Shown: piece after piece, positions 17,818 to 25,668 of the stretch
Layout of the letters: each line of letters opens with the position of its first letter
How positions within the stretch are numbered: the first letter of the stretch is position 1
From: Lentzea sp. NBRC 105346
GTDB lineage: Bacteria; Actinomycetota; Actinomycetes; Mycobacteriales; Pseudonocardiaceae
Length of the DNA: 64,000 nt
Direction: 5' to 3'
NCBI RefSeq assembly: GCF_030269605.1
Contig: NZ_BSTQ01000003.1
Location: 186,001 to 250,000 of the forward strand
Program-made: the position numbers and the translations under genes
The notes under the pieces: generated by a model
The model's input: only the letters and a program-made list of their open reading frames with translations
Told to the model about the DNA's origin: nothing
The model's database searches: none

Positions 17818-18651
17818 ATGCCTAGAAGGAGCTCCACCGTACGGGCCAGGGAGTTCGGCGCGGGTGTGCGAGAGGCGATCCGCCGCGCCGGGCTCACCGG
17901 CCGGGGCGCCGCCGCGCTCGCGGGGTGGGACCACGCGAAGCTGTCGGATCTGATCAACGGCAAGGGCGGCGTCACCGAGGTGGAATTGTCGCGCCTGCTC
18001 GGCATCTGCCGCACACCGGCGGACGAGCACGAGCACCTGCTGCGCCTCTTCCGCGAGGCCAGCACCTCCGGCTGGCTGCAGCTCCACGGCGAGAAGCTTC
18101 CCGTTCAGGTGCGCACGCTCGTCGAGCACGAGGCGCAGGCAACCGAGATCATTGTCTGGAGCCTCACCCTGGTGCCCGGCCTCCTGCAGATGCCCGACTA
18201 CATGCGCACCCTGATGCTCGCCTCCCCCAACGTGCCCGACCCCAAGATCGACGAGTACGTGATGGCCCGGGTCGCTCGGCAAAAGATCATCGAAGGGCGC
18301 CGCCAGTTCACCTTCTATATCCACGAACAGGCGTTGCGGCTACCGGTAGGCAGCAGCCCAGTGGTGATGTCCGACCAGCTGGATCACCTCCAGCAGATGA
18401 ACATGCGGCCCTACATCACGATGCGGGTCGTGCCGACCGCCATCGGCGCGCACCCAGGCACGTCCGGCTCGTTCACGTTGATGAAGTTCTCCAACGTTGA
18501 GCCGATCGTGTTTCTGGATACTGAGAACTCGAGCGTGTTTCTCGACGACAAGGCATCCTTCGAGGTGTACAGCAGAATTCTCAAGGCGCTCGATGCGGTG
18601 GCGCTCGATGCGGCAGAATCGAAGGAGTTGATCGCCCGCATCGCAACCTGA
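17818..18651 (+). CDS. XRE-family regulator with DUF5753 ligand-binding domain
   Basis: A 277-aa protein with an N-terminal helix-turn-helix (about 12-65; LTGRGAAALAGWDHAKLSDLING) and a C-terminal DUF5753 domain (about 85-272; ATEIIVWSLTLVPGLLQMPDY, LHEQALRLPVG-like IHEQALRLPVG). This is the common actinobacterial type that controls development or secondary metabolism and almost always sits next to a DUF397 gene, as here (12-nt gap). The two are thought to form regulator/partner pairs like those of the WhiJ/BldB system of Streptomyces. Confidence 0.92.
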   Translation: MPRRSSTVRAREFGAGVREAIRRAGLTGRGAAALAGWDHAKLSDLINGKGGVTEVELSRLLGICRTPADEHEHLLRLFREASTSGWLQLHGEKLPVQVRTLVEHEAQATEIIVWSLTLVPGLLQMPDYMRTLMLASPNVPDPKIDEYVMARVARQKIIEGRRQFTFYIHEQALRLPVGSSPVVMSDQLDHLQQMNMRPYITMRVVPTAIGAHPGTSGSFTLMKFSNVEPIVFLDTENSSVFLDDKASFEVYSRILKALDAVALDAAESKELIARIAT

Positions 18652-18662
18652 GGAGCCGCCGG

Positions 18663-18887
18663 ATGTCCGAGTGGCACAAGAGCAGCTACAGCCCGAACGC
18701 CAGCGACTGCGTCGAGGTCAGGTGGCGCAAGAGCAGCTACAGCCCCACCGCCAGCGACTGTGTCGAGGTGGGGCACGGTGTCGGCATTCGGGACAGCAAG
18801 TCTCCCGCCGCCCACCTCGCCCTCGATGCCCCCGCCTGGACCGCGTTCCTGGCCGCCGCGAAGTCCGGCGGGTTCGCCGGCCGATGA
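18663..18887 (+). CDS. DUF397 protein with duplicated core motif
   Basis: A 74-aa small protein with a site GAGGAG just before the ATG at 18663. DUF397 proteins normally hold one W-x-KSSYS-x5-DCVEV motif. Here it appears twice in tandem: WHKSSYSPNASDCVEV (about 4-19) and WRKSSYSPTASDCVEV (about 21-36). The usual VRDSK-type segment (GIRDSKSP) and the C-terminal WTAFLAAAKSGGF follow. It is the partner of the DUF5753 regulator upstream, and its stop overlaps the next start (ATGA). Confidence 0.93.
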   Translation: MSEWHKSSYSPNASDCVEVRWRKSSYSPTASDCVEVGHGVGIRDSKSPAAHLALDAPAWTAFLAAAKSGGFAGR

Positions 18888-19375
18888 GCGAGCGTCGCTG
18901 GCCCGAGCCCATGGCCCACGACGAGTTGCAGCTCCAGTGGGACTTCCTGGATTTCCTCCGCCACACCGCCGTCATGAAGGTCGAAGGTCTGACGCGCGAT
19001 CTGGCCGCCGCCGCACCTGTGCCCACATCCCCGAAGATGACGGTGCTCGGCGTGTTGAAGCACCTCATCGCGGTTGAGCGCTACTGGTTGTGCATCGCGG
19101 GCGGCGGGTCGGATCTTCCCTCGTTGTGGCAGGGTAGTCCGGATCCGTCGTGGAATCTGTCCGAAGAGGACACTCCGTCGAGCCTCATCGCCAAGTATCG
19201 CGACGAGTGGGCGAACGCCAAGGACGCGCTCAGCGGTCGGAAGCCGGATGATCTCTCGGCTAATGGCGACTTCACTGTTCGGTGGATCATGCAGCACGTG
19301 ACTCAGGAGACTGCCCGGCACGTGGGGCACCTGGACTTCCTTCGCGAGTTGGCTGATGGGGAGGTGGGTGAGTAA
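18884..19375 (+). CDS. DinB-family four-helix protein (DUF664 type)
   Basis: A 163-aa protein of the DinB/YfiT-like metalloenzyme fold. The ATG at 18884 overlaps the DUF397 stop by 4 bp. Metal-ligand-type histidines appear in MTVLGVLKHLIAVERYW (about residue 54) and in the C-terminal ETARHVGHLDFLRE (about 142-148), the usual three-His pattern. Relatives include mycothiol- or bacillithiol-dependent transferases, but the substrate is unknown. It is co-transcribed with the DUF5753/DUF397 pair, and an imperfect hairpin follows at 19391-19438. Confidence 0.87.
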   Translation: MSERRWPEPMAHDELQLQWDFLDFLRHTAVMKVEGLTRDLAAAAPVPTSPKMTVLGVLKHLIAVERYWLCIAGGGSDLPSLWQGSPDPSWNLSEEDTPSSLIAKYRDEWANAKDALSGRKPDDLSANGDFTVRWIMQHVTQETARHVGHLDFLRELADGEVGE

Positions 19376-19376
19376 C

Positions 19377-19409
19377 GCGGCCTGCGGCCGCGACACGAGG
19401 CATGCCTCC
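19377..19409 (+). repeat. 33-bp inverted repeat, left copy, flanking the DUF222-HNH gene
   Basis: An exact reverse complement of 20841-20873. It contains the palindromes GCGGCCTGCGGCCGC and GAGGCATGCCTC. The last 16 bases also pair with an imperfect copy at about 19423-19438 (3 mismatches), so it may also end transcription of the DinB gene. Confidence 0.85.
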
Positions 19410-19550
19410 TTCGTCGGCGTGCCTCGTACCGAGAAAAGATGGCTGGCTTTGGGCGTGGGTCCCGATCCGTTGGCTGGGTTGCGTTCGTTCGGTGCGGTTG
19501 CGGGCGTGGCTGGGATGAGGTGGCTGGAGTTGGCACCGTTTTGCTATGCG

Positions 19551-20745
19551 TCAGCTCACCATGTGCAGGGGGTTACGTCTCGGCTGACGTAGCGGGTCGA
19601 GGAACGCCGGTGGGATGAAGTACGGGATTCCATTGCGGAGCTTCACTTCCCACTCGCTGTGATGGATCAGGTCGTGATGTCGGCGGCACAGCAGCACGCC
19701 GTTGTGCAGGCTCGTCCTGCCGCCATCGGCCCAGTGTGTGACGTGGTGGCCTTCACAGTGCCGTGGTGGCCGGTTGCAGCCCGGGGAACGCGCAGCCCCG
19801 GTCCCGTGCGACGAGGGCTCGGCGTAAGCCGCTGTTGAACAGCCGCGCTTTGCGGCCGACGTTGAGCGGCTGCGAGCGGCTGCCCAAGACGATCGGGATG
19901 ACGCCTGCCTCGCAGGCCAGCTTGCGCAGCTGCTTGACCGGGATGCGTTCCTGGTTGTCCAGCACCGCGTGACCCGTCTTCGCGGCCAGGTCGTCGTAGG
20001 ACACCGTCATGGCCAGGGTGACGGTCTCGCCGCCGTGCTCGGGCAGCACGTCCGCGCGCAGCACCAGGTCGACCAGCTCGGCGAACGCGTCACCCTGCCG
20101 CTCGGCGTAGGTACGAGTGTCGGGGCCCTCGAGGTCGTCGGCGGGCTGGGGCTGTGCCTGCGGATCCGAGCCTTCCGGGCGGGCGCGGCGCGGCTTGGCC
20201 AGCGGGTCCAGCATCGCCTCCAGCTTGGCGCCGGTCTCCGGCCCCAAATCGAAGTTGCCCCGGTACCGGCCACGTTCCCACCGCGCCACCAGCTTGTCGC
20301 TGGGCGGCGCCGGATCCTTCTCGTCGGGTTCGGGGTCGTTCTGGAACAGGTGGTAGACCACCCTGCGGCCGAAGTCACGGATCGCGCCCGGCTCGAACGT
20401 CCGGCCGAACTCCGCCAGCTGCCGCTCGACGAACGCCGTCTTGTCCGCGGTGGCATCGGCGGGCACGTTCTTCATCGCCCTGGCGATCGCGTCGACATGC
20501 TCCTCGGTCAGCTCGCCCTCAGCCATGGCCTCGGCGGTGGCCGGGCGTTCGGGCTCGATCGACGCGCCAGTAGGACCCAGCTGATGCATCAGCAGCCGCG
20601 CCCGGCGTCGCTTCGCCTTCGACACACTCGGATCCCAATGCACCCGATCCTTCAACACCCCGACCAGGTCCTTGTAGCCCAGCTCGGCGGCCAGGCCACG
20701 CCGGTCCATCTCGGCAATCCAGCGCAGCAGCCGCTCATGACGCAC
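19551..20745 (-). pseudogene. DUF222/HNH endonuclease gene (REP13E12-like), frameshifted
   Basis: The N-terminal DUF222 part reads from a GTG at 20745 to a stop at 19753 (330 codons, ending CAFPGLQPATTAL). The missing HNH end lies in the next frame: FPGCNRPPRHCEGHHVTHWA, then DGGRTSLHNGVLLCRRHHDL, running to a stop at 19551. A 1-nt insertion in the CCCGGGG run at 19780-19786 explains the break; removing one base restores PGCNRPPRHCEGHH. The beginning is also short, with an in-frame TAG three codons before the GTG. The intact family resembles the REP13E12 genes of mycobacteria. A sequencing error at the homopolymer is the main alternative. Confidence 0.85.
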
Positions 20746-20840
20746 ACGGATCTAACGGCAAGATCACGACCGGATAACGCGTTTACCTGCGAAAACGTGT
20801 GACACGATCGGGTGAATCAAAGATCAAGCTCAAGCCACCC

Positions 20841-20873
20841 GGAGGCATGCCTCGTGTCGCGGCCGCAGGCCGC
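20841..20873 (-). repeat. 33-bp inverted repeat, right copy
   Basis: An exact reverse complement of 19377-19409 with no mismatch. The two copies enclose 1497 bp containing only the DUF222-HNH gene. No target-site duplication is evident outside them (AGTAAC on the left, ACCCAA on the right). Confidence 0.85.
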
Positions 20874-20965
20874 ACCCAAAGCCCAACCGGAGCATTACCG
20901 AAGAGTATTTCCGAAACCCTGGATAGAGTGGATTGTTTGCGCTCCGCCAGGCCAAGGAGTAGTCA

Positions 20966-22045
20966 ATGTACGATGGAATCGCGCAAAAGATCGTAGCCAT
21001 CCTGGAGGAAGTCAAGCCGCCAAAGGAGTTGATTTCACAGGTAGGCCGAGTCAACGACTTCCCGCGCCTCCTCCGCGCGCTACACGAGGTGGAAAGGTTC
21101 ATCGCGGACAGCATCACGCTGGAATTAGTCAAGTACGACACCGAGACGGCCATCGCGAGACAAACGGACTACAGTCCGCTGATCTTCAAGCACGCCGACA
21201 TCGCGTTCCGCGTGTACGAGACGGTCGTCTCCACTCCAGGAGCCGTGCCAGAGGGCAGCGGCGATCTCGCCAAGGCGCTGTCGAGCTTCCAGATCGGCCG
21301 CACGATCTCAACCGACGAGACCCTCAAGGCCATGGAACTGGAGTTTCTCGGTGCCGTGCGGGCGTTCCTCGCGCTCTCCCTGTGGGTCTCCGCGGAGGGC
21401 AAGCCCGGTCAGCGGCTCATCGCGTCACTGGCCCAGACCGGCAAGACGATCACCATCGGGATCGCCTACAAGTCCAAGCCGAGCAGCCTGATGGCCGACC
21501 CGAACGCACGCGGCGTGCACGCGACGGCGGCTCCGGACGCGGCTGCGATGACCGAGCAGGAAACGGAAGCGCAGGCACGCGACCGCCTGTCGAAAATCGT
21601 TAGAGGCCCCGGCGGGGAAAGCGTAATCACCGCACCCGTTTATGCTGGAACGTTGGAGGACCCGACGAAGGCATTCAAGAACACGACGGTACGCGACGCT
21701 TTGTGGAGCATTCTTCGCGGATCGGTTTCGTTCAACCAGAAGGGCGACCCGTACTTCTCCCCGAGCCGGGTCGAGCTGATGCACGAACTGATCCACGTCG
21801 ACCACAACGCGCGCGGCGAGAACCGGGCGGACCTACCGTTGAACAAGCAGGCCCGTGACGTGTGGAAGGACGCCGAGGAGTTCTGGACCATCGAGGCGGG
21901 CGACCTGACGGAGAGCGACTTCGCCCGTGACCTCGTCCTGCCGAGGCGGCGCTCGCACTCCGGGCTGCGGCTGCACGCGTTCGACCCGAAGTCCGCGGAC
22001 GCGCAGAAGTCGCTCAAGAAGCACTTCGAGTACGAGCCCGACTAG
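20966..22045 (+). CDS. Putative zinc metallopeptidase effector-like protein (HELIH motif)
   Basis: A 359-aa protein without signal peptide or membrane segment. The first 200 residues are helical and unrecognised. The C-terminal part carries HELIHVDHNARG (His273, Glu274, His277) followed about 30 residues later by DAEEFWTIEAGD and TESDFARDL. This resembles the HExxH...E layout of NleD/M91-type and polymorphic-toxin metallopeptidases. Catalysis is inferred, and the third ligand (Glu304/305 or 316) is a guess. It has a TTA codon (21125) and a lower-GC 5' end than its neighbours, suggesting transfer. It sits next to the inverted-repeat cassette and converges with the LysR gene, overlapping it by 4 bp. 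Confidence 0.75.
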   Translation: MYDGIAQKIVAILEEVKPPKELISQVGRVNDFPRLLRALHEVERFIADSITLELVKYDTETAIARQTDYSPLIFKHADIAFRVYETVVSTPGAVPEGSGDLAKALSSFQIGRTISTDETLKAMELEFLGAVRAFLALSLWVSAEGKPGQRLIASLAQTGKTITIGIAYKSKPSSLMADPNARGVHATAAPDAAAMTEQETEAQARDRLSKIVRGPGGESVITAPVYAGTLEDPTKAFKNTTVRDALWSILRGSVSFNQKGDPYFSPSRVELMHELIHVDHNARGENRADLPLNKQARDVWKDAEEFWTIEAGDLTESDFARDLVLPRRRSHSGLRLHAFDPKSADAQKSLKKHFEYEPD

Positions 22046-22968
22046 GACTGGGCCGTCGGGTGGATGAACTCACCACCCGCTCGAGCACCGGCCTCACGCA
22101 ACGCCGACAGGGCGTCGCGTAGCAGGGGGTTGGTGTTGGCGGACCGGTGCACCGCGGACACGTGGCGCCGCAAAGGCTTCTGCCGCAACGGCATCGCGTG
22201 CACACCGGGCGACGGCTTGTACCCCAGAGCCGGCACCAGCGCCACACCAACCCCGGCGGACACCAGCGACTGCACGACGTCGTAGTCGTTGCTGCGGAAC
22301 GCGATTCGCGGCGCGAACCCCGAAGCGGCGCACAGTCGCACAAGGCAGGTCGCACCGGAAGTCCCGTCACGGGAAGCGATCCAGCGTTCGCCGGCCAGGT
22401 CGTCCAACCGCACCGCAGGCCGGGCGGCGGGATGCCCGGCGGGCACCAGAACCAACAGGGACTCGTCGAGCAACGGGAGAACGGTCAGCTCCTCCGGCCA
22501 CGTCACCGGCACGAGGTCGTACGAGTAGACGAGCGCCAAGTCGAGCTCGCCGGACAACACCAGCGGCAGCACGTCGTCGGGTTCGGCCTCGTCGAGCCGG
22601 ATCTCGGCGTCCGGCAGCTCGGCCGAGAGCCGGGCCACCGCGAACGGCACGACGCGGGCCGAGGCGGTGGGGAACGTGCCGAGGCGCAGGCGCCCGCGCA
22701 GCCCCTGGACCATCGCGCGGATCTCGTGCTCGAAGCCGTCCCACGCGGCCAGCAGCTCGCCGCCACGGTCCGCGATGAGCAACGCCGCCGAGGCGGGACG
22801 GATGCTGTGCGCCTCGCGTTCGAACAGGGTCACGCCGACCGCGCGTTCGAAGGCGCTGATCTGCTGCGATACGGCCGAGGACGTGTAGCCGAGACGGCGC
22901 GCGGCCTCGGCGAACGAGCCGGTGCGCACCACCTCGACGAGCGTGCGCAGGTGGACCGGATTCAGCAC
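22042..22968 (-). CDS. LysR-family transcriptional regulator
   Basis: A 308-aa LysR regulator with a GTG start at 22968. The N-terminal winged helix (about 1-60; TGSFAEAARRLGYTSSAVSQQISAFERAVG split over two motifs) and the effector domain (about 90-295) are complete. It is divergent from the catabolic operon starting at 23046, with 77 bp between them, the usual place for a LysR operator. It is therefore the likely specific regulator of that operon, with a substrate or intermediate as co-inducer (inferred). Confidence 0.92.
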   Translation of the reverse strand: MLNPVHLRTLVEVVRTGSFAEAARRLGYTSSAVSQQISAFERAVGVTLFEREAHSIRPASAALLIADRGGELLAAWDGFEHEIRAMVQGLRGRLRLGTFPTASARVVPFAVARLSAELPDAEIRLDEAEPDDVLPLVLSGELDLALVYSYDLVPVTWPEELTVLPLLDESLLVLVPAGHPAARPAVRLDDLAGERWIASRDGTSGATCLVRLCAASGFAPRIAFRSNDYDVVQSLVSAGVGVALVPALGYKPSPGVHAMPLRQKPLRRHVSAVHRSANTNPLLRDALSALREAGARAGGEFIHPTAQS

Positions 22969-23045
22969 CAGGACAGCTTATGCTGAGAAGGCCTGAGGTC
23001 CGCTACCCCTGGCGGACGAACGCCACAGGTACCAGGCTTGAAAGC

Positions 23046-24530
23046 ATGCCGTACGTCTCCACGAACCCCGCGAACCCCAACGACGTGGTCACCGAGGTCC
23101 AGCTCGCCACAAGCAGCGACTTCGTCGACGCCGCCCGGCGCGCCAAGCAGGCCCAGCGCGAGTGGGCGAAGGTGCCGGCCCCGATCCGCGGCCAGGTCAT
23201 CGGCAACATCGGCCGGCTCGTCGAGGCCAACGCCGAGCAGCTGGCCCAGCTCGTGACCCGCGAGATCGGCAAGCCGATCGCGGAGGCGCGCGGCGAGGTG
23301 CAGGAGATCGTCGACACGTGCAACTTCTTCGTCGGTGAGGGTCGCCGCCTATACGGCATGACCGTGCCGTCGGAGATGCCGGACAAGCAGCTGTTCACGT
23401 TCCGCAACCCGGTCGGCGTCGCGGCGATCATCACCGCGGGCAACTTCCCGGTGGCCGTGCCGTCCTGGTACATCGTCCCCGCCCTGCTCTGCGGCAACTC
23501 GGTGGTGTGGAAGCCCGCCGAGTACTCCGCGGCCAGTGCGCAGGCCTTCTACGAAATCTTCCAGGCCGGCGGCATCCCGGACGGGGTGTTCAACGTCGTC
23601 TTCGCCGAGGGGTCGGAGACGTACGACGGTCTGGAGCGGGCCCTGACCGAGGGACTGGTGGACAAGGTCGGCTTCACCGGGTCCAGCGAGGTCGGCGTGC
23701 GGATCGGCGAGCTGTGCGGCCGCCACCTGCAGACGCCGTGCCTGGAGCTGGGCGGCAAGAACCCGATGGTCGTCACCGAGGACGCGGACCTCGACCTGGC
23801 CGTGCAGGGCGCGCTGTTCGCCGGGTTCGGCTCGGCCGGTCAGCGCTGCACCTCGCTGGGCACCGCGATCGTGCACGAGTCCGTGTACGACGAGTTCCTG
23901 CGCAAGTTCGTGGCGGCCGTCGAAAGCGCCGTCGTCGGTGACCCGACCGGTGACGTGCTGTACGGGCCGCTGCTGGACGAGAAGTTCGCGCTGTCGTACG
24001 AGAAGTACCTCGGCTGGATCGGCGAGCACCACACCGTGCACGGTCCGACCGGACGCATCACCGAGGCCAACCCGCGCAACGGGTTCACCGGCGGCGACGG
24101 CTTCTTCTACCATCCCGCGATCGTCAGCGGCGTGCGGAAGACCGACGAGCTGTTCCTGCAGGAGACGTTCGGCCCGATCGTCGGCGTGACGAAGTACTCC
24201 ACTTTGGACGAAGCCATCGAGCTCGGGAACCTGCCGGGCTACGGGCTTTCCTGCTCGATCTACACGACCGACCCGAACAAGGCGTTCCGGTTCCGTGCCG
24301 GCATCGGCGCGGGCATGGTCAGCGTCAACAACTCGACGTCCGGTGCCGAGGCGCACCTGCCGTTCGGCGGCAACGGCAAGTCCGGCAACGGTTCCCGCCA
24401 GTCCGGCGTGTGGGTGCTCGACCAGTTCACCCGCTGGCAGTCGATGAACTGGGACTACTCGGGCAAGCTGCAGAAGGCCCAGATGGACACCCTGGAGATC
24501 GAGGCCGACCTTGATTTCCGACTCAGCTGA
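23046..24530 (+). CDS. NAD-dependent aldehyde dehydrogenase, possibly piperideine-6-carboxylate/aminoadipate-semialdehyde dehydrogenase
   Basis: A 494-aa ALDH-superfamily enzyme. The general base Glu234 (LELGGKNP) and nucleophile Cys268 (GSAGQRCTS) are present, together with the NAD-loop FTGSSEVG. The ATG at 23046 follows a gap containing the LysR operator region. GQRCTS and the operon context (glutaryl-CoA dehydrogenase, CoA-transferase, FAD oxidoreductase) favour an ALDH7/AmaB-like enzyme that oxidises 2-aminoadipate semialdehyde, but succinate- or glutarate-semialdehyde dehydrogenase activity is possible. It overlaps the next gene by 20 bp. Confidence 0.9.
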   Translation: MPYVSTNPANPNDVVTEVQLATSSDFVDAARRAKQAQREWAKVPAPIRGQVIGNIGRLVEANAEQLAQLVTREIGKPIAEARGEVQEIVDTCNFFVGEGRRLYGMTVPSEMPDKQLFTFRNPVGVAAIITAGNFPVAVPSWYIVPALLCGNSVVWKPAEYSAASAQAFYEIFQAGGIPDGVFNVVFAEGSETYDGLERALTEGLVDKVGFTGSSEVGVRIGELCGRHLQTPCLELGGKNPMVVTEDADLDLAVQGALFAGFGSAGQRCTSLGTAIVHESVYDEFLRKFVAAVESAVVGDPTGDVLYGPLLDEKFALSYEKYLGWIGEHHTVHGPTGRITEANPRNGFTGGDGFFYHPAIVSGVRKTDELFLQETFGPIVGVTKYSTLDEAIELGNLPGYGLSCSIYTTDPNKAFRFRAGIGAGMVSVNNSTSGAEAHLPFGGNGKSGNGSRQSGVWVLDQFTRWQSMNWDYSGKLQKAQMDTLEIEADLDFRLS

Positions 24531-25659
24531 GGTAGTCATCGTCGGTGGCGGGGTGATGGGCACGTCCATCGCCTTTCACCTCGCCGAGGCCGGTGTGCGT
24601 GATGTCGTTCTCGTCGAACGGGACGAGCTCGGCTCCGGGTCGACCTGCAAGGCCGCCGGTGGCGTGCGGGCGCAGTTCTCCGACGAGCTGAACATCCAGC
24701 TGGGTGCGCGGTCGCTGGAGGCGTTCAAGCGGTTCAGTGAGCGGCCCGGCCAGGAGATCGACCTGCACCAGGTCGGGTACCTGTTCCTGTTGTCGGATCC
24801 CGCGCACGTCGAGGCGTTCGAGCGCAACGTGGCGCTGCAGAACTCGCTCGGCGTGCCGTCGCGGATGATCAGCGTGGCGGAAGCTCGCGCCATGTCGCCG
24901 TTGATCAGCACCGAGGGGCTGCTCGCCGCGGCCTACTCCCCCGACGACGGCCACTGCACGCCCGAGTCGGTCGTGCTCGGGTACGCCACGGCGGCCCGCC
25001 GGCTCGGCGCCCGGCTGCACACGCACACGGCCGTGACCGACATCCTGATGTCCGGCAACGACATCACGGGTGTGGTGACCGACCGCGGCACGATCCGCAC
25101 GAACGCCGTGATCTGCACGGCCGGTGTGTGGGCGCCTTCGATCGGTGAGATGGTCGGGGTCGATCTGCCCGTGGTTCCGTTGCGGCGCCAGGTGATGTTC
25201 ACCGAGCCGATGCCCTCGCTCGACCCCGTGGTGCCGTTCACGATCGACTTCGCCTCGACGTTCTACTTCCACCGTGAGGGCCGCGGCCTGCTGTTCGGCA
25301 TGTCGGACCCGGAGGAGACACCGGGGTTCAAGCTGGACGTGTCCGATGCCTGGATGCCCCGGCTGACCGCCGCGATCGAGAAGCGGGCGCCGTCGTTGCT
25401 GGACGTCGGCGTGCGGACCGGGTGGGCCGGGCTGTACGAGGTGTCGCCGGACCACAACGCGATCATCGGCGAGTCCCGTGGCGTGTCGCGTTTCCTCTAC
25501 GCCACCGGGTTCTCCGGGCACGGCTTCCTGCAGGGCCCGGCGGTCGGCGAGATCATCCGAGACCTCTATCTGGAGCGCGCGCCGATGTTCGACGTGTCCT
25601 CTTTGGACGTCACCCGCTTCGCCGCGGACGAGACGCGCCCCGAACTCAACGTCGTGTAA
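24511..25659 (+). CDS. FAD-dependent amino/imino-acid oxidoreductase (DAO family)
   Basis: A 382-aa flavoprotein of the D-amino-acid/sarcosine/pipecolate oxidase (DAO) family. The dinucleotide-binding motif VIVGGGVMGTSIAFHLAEAG occupies about residues 9-28, and the C-terminal FAD contact reads FSGHGFLQGPAVGE. A TTG start at 24511 is required, since any later start would cut into GxGxxG; it lies inside the end of the ALDH gene. The neighbouring ALDH recalls the amaB-amaA pair (pipecolate dehydrogenase plus P6C dehydrogenase) of Pseudomonas. Sarcosine or proline-like substrates are alternatives. Confidence 0.88.
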   Translation: MISDSAEVVIVGGGVMGTSIAFHLAEAGVRDVVLVERDELGSGSTCKAAGGVRAQFSDELNIQLGARSLEAFKRFSERPGQEIDLHQVGYLFLLSDPAHVEAFERNVALQNSLGVPSRMISVAEARAMSPLISTEGLLAAAYSPDDGHCTPESVVLGYATAARRLGARLHTHTAVTDILMSGNDITGVVTDRGTIRTNAVICTAGVWAPSIGEMVGVDLPVVPLRRQVMFTEPMPSLDPVVPFTIDFASTFYFHREGRGLLFGMSDPEETPGFKLDVSDAWMPRLTAAIEKRAPSLLDVGVRTGWAGLYEVSPDHNAIIGESRGVSRFLYATGFSGHGFLQGPAVGEIIRDLYLERAPMFDVSSLDVTRFAADETRPELNVV

Positions 25660-25668
25660 GGGAAAGTG

